A stretch of 64,000 bases of DNA from Girardinichthys multiradiatus (lineage: Eukaryota > Chordata > Actinopteri > Cyprinodontiformes > Goodeidae): the NCBI RefSeq assembly GCF_021462225.1, contig NC_061798.1, positions 19,304,820-19,368,819 of the forward strand. Direction: 5' to 3'. The notes below the pieces were generated by a model, which was not told the origin of the DNA, did no database searches, and saw nothing but the letters and a program-made list of their open reading frames with translations. The position numbers and the translations under genes were made by a program. This document shows positions 57,735 to 64,000 of the stretch, one piece after another. How positions within the stretch are numbered: position 1 is the first letter of the stretch; every line of letters begins with the position of its first letter.

Positions 57735-58925
57735 TAAACAGCTGCTCTGCTTACACCATATTCACTCCGGTTATTGTTTATAACGCGGTACGCTGATGGT
57801 GTGAGCGTTCAGCCTATAGGACCCGGGCTCCGGGTCGCTGGTAAATACCGGGAGAGGGGCTTGTTTACACGTTTTTACCAAATGTCAGCCAGGTGTTAAT
57901 GATAAACATTCAAAACCCCACACAAAGAAAACGTGTGTTCAGTTGCGCCGCTCTGACGATAACATCTGACTCACGGATGTGTGTAAAGGGGGCAAAGTAG
58001 CTCTGGCTTTGAACGGAAACTGAGTTTTTCAGCCTCATTTTTGCGTTTCGAGGAGCGTTTATGTGTTGTCTCGTCACCACCGCAGCTCTGTCTTTCAGCC
58101 CGTTTTCCAGATAAACTCTGTGAAGTGGTTTTCTTTGTCGGGAACTGCTGCCGCTTTGGCATCGCAGCCTATAGACGTGGCAGGCTTTCAGGACACAGCT
58201 GTTCCAGGCAGCATAAAGGAGACATCTGATTTCAGCTGTCTTTGTTCCTACAGGCAGCGATCTGCTCTCACTTCTTTATTCTACTGGGACAAGTTTCTGC
58301 TTCTCAGTCTGGTGCGCTTATAGCACTACTACTGGTCTTATAGTGATATACTTAAAGACAACTAAAAACTAGTTAGAACAAAGATGTTAGATTAGTTAGG
58401 GTGAACGCCAGTATTGCGATGTTTTGTGGTCATAATTGTAGCTTTACGATTTTTTATCTTTATTTCGCTCGAAATTCAGGAAATATACACCTCACAAAGT
58501 CATGTATTTTTCTGTGTCAAGTTTTGTTGTTGGATTTCCTCATCAGGGACTGTTGAGATGAAGGAATAACGACAAATTAATAATTATCTGATAATTAGCG
58601 TTAATCTACAAAGCGAGGTATTCAAATACAAGCAGTTTTTTTTCTGTTTTGTGGTCAAATGCAAATGAGCAGAAACCTTTTATTAGGAATTGGCAACCAT
58701 GATGCAGTTTAAAGCTATTGGGGTTTTGTTGTTATTTTCTTTATAGTAAGGACTGATTTGTTGTGATAACGATAAACTCTAACCAGAGAAATTAATAGTA
58801 TGTTTGGATTGTCTCTTTAATTATTTTATTCAACTATTGGTTCCATGAGATCATCAATAAATCTTAATGTAATCAAAAATCAGATTGAATACAATTCCTC
58901 TGTGCTGTTTAATAGCAAATGCACT
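57735..58925 (+). other. candidate first intron, GC-richer start
   Basis: 57735-58320 is CpG-containing and resembles promoter-proximal intron; from 58320 the sequence is AT-rich. Short frames at 58041-58323 have no recognisable content. Confidence 0.4.
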
Positions 58926-58929
58926 TCAC

Positions 58930-59202
58930 AGGGCAACACAGTAGCACTGTGCCTTGCAACAAGGAGGTCCTGGGTTTGAATCCTGGCCTGAGGTCTTTCT
59001 GCATGGGGTTTGCATGTTCACCTTGTGCATGCAAAGGCTCTCTGCAGAAACTCCAGATTAACTTGACTGTTAAAAAAACAAATATGTATGCCGTTAGGTG
59101 TGAGTGTGTGCATGCAAGGTTGTTTGTCCTGTGTGTCTCTGTGTTACCTTGTGATGGACTGGAAACCTGTCCAGAGTGTATTCTGGAGATAGACATCACC
59201 CC
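58930..59202 (+). repeat. decayed SINE copy (same superfamily as 53338-53694)
   Basis: AGTAGCACTGTGCCTTGCAA, AGGAGGTCCTGGGTTTGAAT, GGTTTGCATGTTCACC, GTGATGGACTGGAAACCTGT and TTCTGGAGATAGACATC follow the SINE order. The B box has decayed (GGTTTGAATCC) and the middle is partly replaced. Two frames of about 100 codons over it are artefacts of the repeat. Confidence 0.8.
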
Positions 59203-60374
59203 TGAAGGACAAGCAGGTATGTCCATTTGATGGATAGATGAATGTCAATGTAACCAGTGTGGCCAGTTTTATAATTTGAAAAGTTTGATTTTTAAAAGCA
59301 GTATTTGTGCTTGTAGAGCTCTGACTGTGTGCAGTCACAGTCCAATAATCAATGCAAAAAAAGACTGGTTATTCTTGAAATACTGTTTATTATCACTTTT
59401 ATCACTAGCGGAAAACATGCCACAAAATATTGTGCAAAAATCTTAAATTCATATCGTCCATCCCTATTTTTTACTTAAAAAACACAAATCACTGGGTAAG
59501 AGAAGTAAAAAATGGACCTGTTTTTTCATATTTGGACTGCACTTATATGGTAGGGATGAATTTTTTAAACATGCAGTTCACCTGCCACAAAAAGTCAAAC
59601 AATTTCATACAAGTACTTGTCCTCGTCCAAACTTCTGGAATCTTTTATAAATGGGTCTGTTCTCTATATCCTACTTCATCTATTTGTTTTGTGAGAAAGA
59701 AATTACATCAGACAACACCTTTGAGCTTTGAAGAAGAATAAGCACCCCCTATAGTCTATGTAGAGGTCACTTTATCAAGTACTAGCAAAGTAATATTAAA
59801 CATTGCTTCGGTTTTTTTGTTTCTTTTCATAGGTGGTTTTACATTTTTATTATTTCGAATATGAAAAGGATATCAAACCAAATGTAAACTTCTGCTCATC
59901 TGATTTTGACCAAAAACAACTTATATTTCATTTTAATATGTAGTGTGTAAAAAAACAAAACTTTTTTATGACTGGGTTTTCATGGGAACATTCAATTACA
60001 AAATTATGCACGAGCCTTCAAGACCATCTATAATTTTTATTTTATTTTATTTTACAGTTATTTATGAAGGTAAATTCCACTGATAAACAGGCGAATGAAA
60101 GAAAACTGTTTCATTTAAGCAACATAATATTGTTAAAATAAACAACTGATGAGACGATGCATGCAACATGTTAAATGAAAACATCAGGTATGCAACATTA
60201 GAAACAGGAACAGCTATTCAGTGTTTCTTCTGCTGTCGTTTCAATATTTGAAATTACAGCAGTGTTTCTAATATCTTTTAGTTTATTTTTTAAAATGTTT
60301 GTAATTATGAATATGAATATATTATTTAATATTTAATATTAATACTTTAATATTTATTAAATAATATTTCGGTC
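59203..60374. other. AT-rich DNA, nothing recognised
   Basis: The TTTTATTTTATTTTATTTTA run at about 60036 is the only simple repeat. A 103-codon frame at 59430-59741 has no domain-like content. Confidence 0.5.
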
Positions 60375-62146
60375 TGTTAAGGGTTGTCCTGTGAATACCA
60401 GCCCAATAAGGCGGTGGTATTAGGACAAAATAGAAAGGGATGAGCCAAGCTCTGACATTATTGAACAGCAAAACTCCACACACATGGAATAAATTCACAC
60501 AATTTCATAATATACAAGAATTTATTAACAAAAATAAGTCAACTCAAAGTCAAAACATATTTCAATCAACAAACTCTTCACCAAGCTAAAACAATCCAAC
60601 TAAACTACCAAGCAGAATTAAAGAGTAAGGAAGACTAATGGGCTATGTACAATATAAACAAGTTGATCAAAGATGGTTGAAAATCATGACCAAAAGAGTG
60701 ATGCAACATTACCATTCAATGTTTATGTTTGAGAACCAAGGATTATCTTGAAGAATCTGGAAATGAAGTTAAGTTAGTCTTGGAACTAACTTAAGCAATA
60801 ATCAGCAACCGTTTAGACAACCAATCACAATGCAAGATCAAATAAAATATTATTTTAATAAAATAATATTTTAAAGAATGATCTGCTGAATAAGACCAAC
60901 CTTCTGGATGAGCAATTCTCAACAGTGTTTAATTAGCTGCCTTTATTTATTAAAATAATATTTAAAGAAATATTAAGGAAATAGTAAAATAATATTTAAG
61001 GAAATATTATTTTGAATAAGAACCAAATCTTTCTGGAGAAATGGGGCTTAATGGTGTTTACTTAGTTATCAAGTTTAGTAAAATAATATTTAGGGAAATA
61101 TTTTACTAGATTGAAAACCAACAACCTTTTTGGGTAAATGATCTTCAGCAGGCAAACACGTGTTCTTAGCTGTTAGCGGTTAAAGCTAACAAAAAAAGCT
61201 TATAGCTTATCATCAGAATCACACACATAGCTTTAAAATACCACTAATAAAATATGTAAGCACGGACGGCACGTTATGGATGATCTTCTGTGTTTAAAAT
61301 CACCCTTTAAATAAAGTTTGTGTCAACTTTTAAAAAATATCAAACACAGAACACAAACTGAGCATGTGTGCTGAATAGATAATCTGCTAGCACTAAGATA
61401 GCTGAGTTTCAACACAAACAAAACAAAACTTTATAAAACAAAAAAAATGTTTAGATTATTTCATTCTAAACTACTTCTCTCTGCCCAAACCTAACCTCTT
61501 AGGAACCGTGCTGAGGAAAAGTTGTCCGGGCGACGAAGTTGGAGAAGGCATCCACAGTGAACAAAGGGTTAACTGCAGCTAACCTCCGTAGCTGTGGGGT
61601 GGGGCGGCTCGCTCTGTCGGGCCGGGGAAGCTGCACATTACTGCTGTAACCATGGTGATGCAGTCCCGTTGTCCTTCCTTCAGACCGGGAAAGCTGCTCC
61701 ACTCGGCATCGTAGAGACAGGGTCTCTGCTGGGAACTCTCTGGAACACAGTTTGCTTCTGTAGACCTCAGAGAGGTCAAGCCACGCTTGTACCTTAATTA
61801 CCCCGTTCATGAATGAATACCGGATACACAAACAGCAATTCATTCGTACTTAACTTAGTGCATATGATCGCATGACACTCTTGGATCCAGTTCTAAGAGT
61901 TATGTCGGTTTTCCAGCAAAAAGACATTAGCGCGTTGTCTCTCTGTCCAGATCCCCTGGGGGACCTGCGTAGAACAGACAGGATCTCTGCAAAAGCAGGG
62001 TTTTATGTGGACAGTGACGTCACGGGACGTCCGCTGTTACCCCTTTTCCTGGCTGTGCTGGAAGTAGGTTAATGCGATTTATTTTGAAAGTTTCAAAAAT
62101 GTTCGTACCGGACTTTCATGTTGTAACCATGGCTGGGGTCCCAACA
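60375..62146. repeat. unclassified LTR-like repeat with internal tandem repeats
   Basis: Begins TGTTAAGGGTTGTCCTGTG and ends GGGTCCCAACA, a TG...CA layout of about 1.77 kb. It contains three imperfect copies of a roughly 110-bp AT-rich unit (60843-61170) and a GC-richer block at 61500-62050. Composition differs from both flanks. I found no target-site duplication and no coding region, so a solo LTR is only a possibility. Confidence 0.35.
60843..61170. repeat. three imperfect tandem repeats of about 110 bp
   Basis: Each unit contains AAAATAATATTT followed by GAATAAGA-type sequence, CCAAC/CCAAA, a CTGG or TGGG core and CAACAGTG/CTTAATGG, starting at about 60843, 60950 and 61078. Confidence 0.65.
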
Positions 62147-63869
62147 AAATGATGTATAATTTACTCTTTAAAGGCAATATATGACCATGTTTACAATGTT
62201 TTATTTGATTTTTTTCAGCCATGTAATGCACAGCCTTGTAATGCACATTCTAATTTCCATGTCTGAAGTAGACAAAGATGAAAAATCATAAAAGAAAGAA
62301 GTTAAGTCTGTCGAGAACACTGTCGAAAGTTGCCGCAGAGTAATTATGCTACATACGAAACAACAAACTTAGGGATCAGTACATGCAGTAACACTCCAAG
62401 TAGAACGTAGTATTAGCAGCGTCTTCAGCTCAACTCTGGGGAAAGTACGAGTGCTCACTCAATCATTTTTCTGTGACGTAGCCAACAAGCGGCCACACAT
62501 CCATTTGGCATGCTCCCATTGGAGGACCAATTTTTGGATTTTTTAAAGAAAACAAATTGTTTTCTGTTTACCTGTACATTACTTGTATGATTCTGGTATA
62601 AACTAAATCAGCAGTAAACATCACGGGAACAACCATGAGGTGCAGTGCTGCACAGCTGTGAAATGCACATGTGAGTTTGTGTGCTTTCACTTGATCACTA
62701 CATCATGGGAAAATCTGAGTTGGGAGAGAGGTGAGGAATGTCTTACCCTTGTCATACATCTGCAAGACTAAACTGCAAGTTTTTCATTTAGGGATGAAGA
62801 AACGTCTGTTTCCATGCCCCTAGTCTCATGGGGCTGATAGAGGAAATACAGATGTCTGCAAGTATGAGCGCACACAGCTGGAAAGAGCTGTGTCAGCGGG
62901 TGAAAGCAGGGAGGGAAAGTAGTTATGTTGAGAGACAGGAGCACAGACACAGTCATTTAAAAGGGTTCCTGCTGAAGGCCAGTCCTGCTCTTTGAGAGTT
63001 CACTGGCAGACTCACTGTTCTGTAAATTGCCATTTCTAGGTCAGTGTTAACCAACCCCCCTCCTTTCCTTTCTTCCTCCCTTCTCCTTAGCCACAGCACC
63101 CGCCTGTCTAACCAAGGCCAGCCCACACATTAATCTGTGACGCTAGAGTAAAGTGTGGAGCGATGACATGTGGCGAATGTATTAACCAACCATGGAATTA
63201 CAAGCAACCAGGAAGGGATGCACAATCTGTCAAAGTACATTGTGTAAAAGGCCCAAAGGCTGTTTGTATTGAATATGGATTGCCTTACATGAATTCACAT
63301 GAGAGAAGAATTTGTTTGCATCTTAAGCACAGCATTAATAACACAGAAACATGGAATCGTTTAAGTTTTTGTTTAGCTTTACGCAGAATGGATAAAAACA
63401 GCTGCTAGTGTGACTATCAGAAATATAATTTTTTCATACCTTTTTTCACTGTAAGATTAAAGCCCTTATAGGTTGAATATGTATACTGCTGTGCTGCTGT
63501 GATTTAAAGTTACATGTGTGGAGATTTATTGCTTTAATTTTCCAGAAATATTCCGTATAAAATTTACAAGGCATTTAGATAGCTGTTTAGCAAACAGAAA
63601 CTGATTATTTATTATTTGTTTAATTCTTGTGAAGATATTTTATTATAAGGTCTCCCAGAATATTAAATGGTGAAAGATAATTAAATTAGAGATTCACCAA
63701 TCAGAGATTTTGACCAATTTTCCATTTCTGTTGTTTGTAAAGTTTTGAACTGACAATGCAGATTTAATCTTATTCCATTATCAATTTAGGAACATTAATT
63801 AAAAGTGTTCCAAATATTTATTTCTTACCTTCTTGTTGTGGGCACTCAGGAATTATCTATATAAGAGAT
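62147..63869. other. noncoding DNA, nothing firmly recognised
   Basis: 62630-63160 has balanced composition and could be a conserved noncoding segment. An 81-codon frame at 63163-63408 was examined and shows no known domain or clear splice signals. Confidence 0.45.
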
Positions 63870-64000
63870 AGAGAGTAAGTCAGTGACTTGATGCAATCGG
63901 CATTTCTTTAGATAGAAAACCTTTTATCACTTTGAATTAGAGCCAGAAGTAAATAGCATTGTTTTGCTAGGATCGAATTGGAATGTATGTAATTGAATTT
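63870..64000 (+). repeat. retroposon 3' tail running off the window edge
   Basis: CAGTGACTTGATGCAATC, CATTTCTTTAGATAGAAAAC and CTTTTTATCA-like sequence follow the same order as 21550-21620, the body of the fish retroposon tail at 21419-21760. The end lies beyond 64000. Confidence 0.65.

Noticed and set aside
63163..63408. 81-codon frame as an exon of the right-hand gene
   Set aside because: Composition is plausible but there is no recognisable family, no good acceptor and no match to smox that I can see.

Overview
The window is nuclear DNA from a ray-finned fish, most likely a percomorph teleost. The evidence is a vertebrate gene split into small exons with GT/AG introns, many Tc1-like DNA transposons, tRNA-derived SINEs with fish-type 3' ends, non-LTR retrotransposon fragments, hAT-type MITEs and long simple repeats. 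There is no bacterial gene organisation, operon or CRISPR array. Nearly all long open frames are transposon remnants or chance.

Left half (1 to about 32.2 kb): the minus-strand gene rnf24 (RING finger protein 24). Four coding exons are visible: 16185-16043, 11251-11209, 9039-8998 and 3179-3100. All have matching splice sites and reading phases and together encode the first 102 residues plus two bases of the next codon: the N-terminus, one membrane segment, a juxtamembrane stretch and the first half of the RING-H2 domain. The rest of the RING and the 3' UTR lie left of position 1. A noncoding first exon with a good donor at 31623/31622 and a GC-rich promoter region end the gene near 32 kb. The introns carry three degraded Tc1-like families, two hAT-like elements, two MITEs with recognisable ends and target-site duplications, simple repeats and several perfect short hairpins.

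Middle (about 32.2 to 57.4 kb): intergenic DNA built from nested mobile elements. It holds a Tc1 remnant split by a 5'-truncated LINE; a second LINE remnant; two well-preserved copies of one Tc1 family (35.8-37.3 kb minus, 43.8-45.35 kb plus) that share the same premature stop and the same loss of a catalytic aspartate; a 2.3-kb minus-strand LINE whose endonuclease and polymerase signature motifs have both been deleted; a Sleeping-Beauty-type Tc1 remnant split by a 547-bp LTR-like insertion; an intact SINE with an 11-bp perfect target-site duplication; a head-to-head pair of Tc1 remnants; and a short interstitial telomere-like repeat.

Right (57.4-64 kb): a (TG)n tract followed by a GC-richer segment with a TATA-like box and a good splice donor at 57733/57734, a candidate noncoding first exon of a plus-strand gene that continues beyond the window. 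By vertebrate synteny smox (spermine oxidase) would be a reasonable guess, but no coding exon is visible. A SINE, an LTR-like unclassified repeat with internal tandem repeats and a retroposon 3' tail fill the rest.

I found no convincing undescribed biological system. The most instructive signals are the shared dead-transposase lesions, the fold-back hairpins and the nested insertions.
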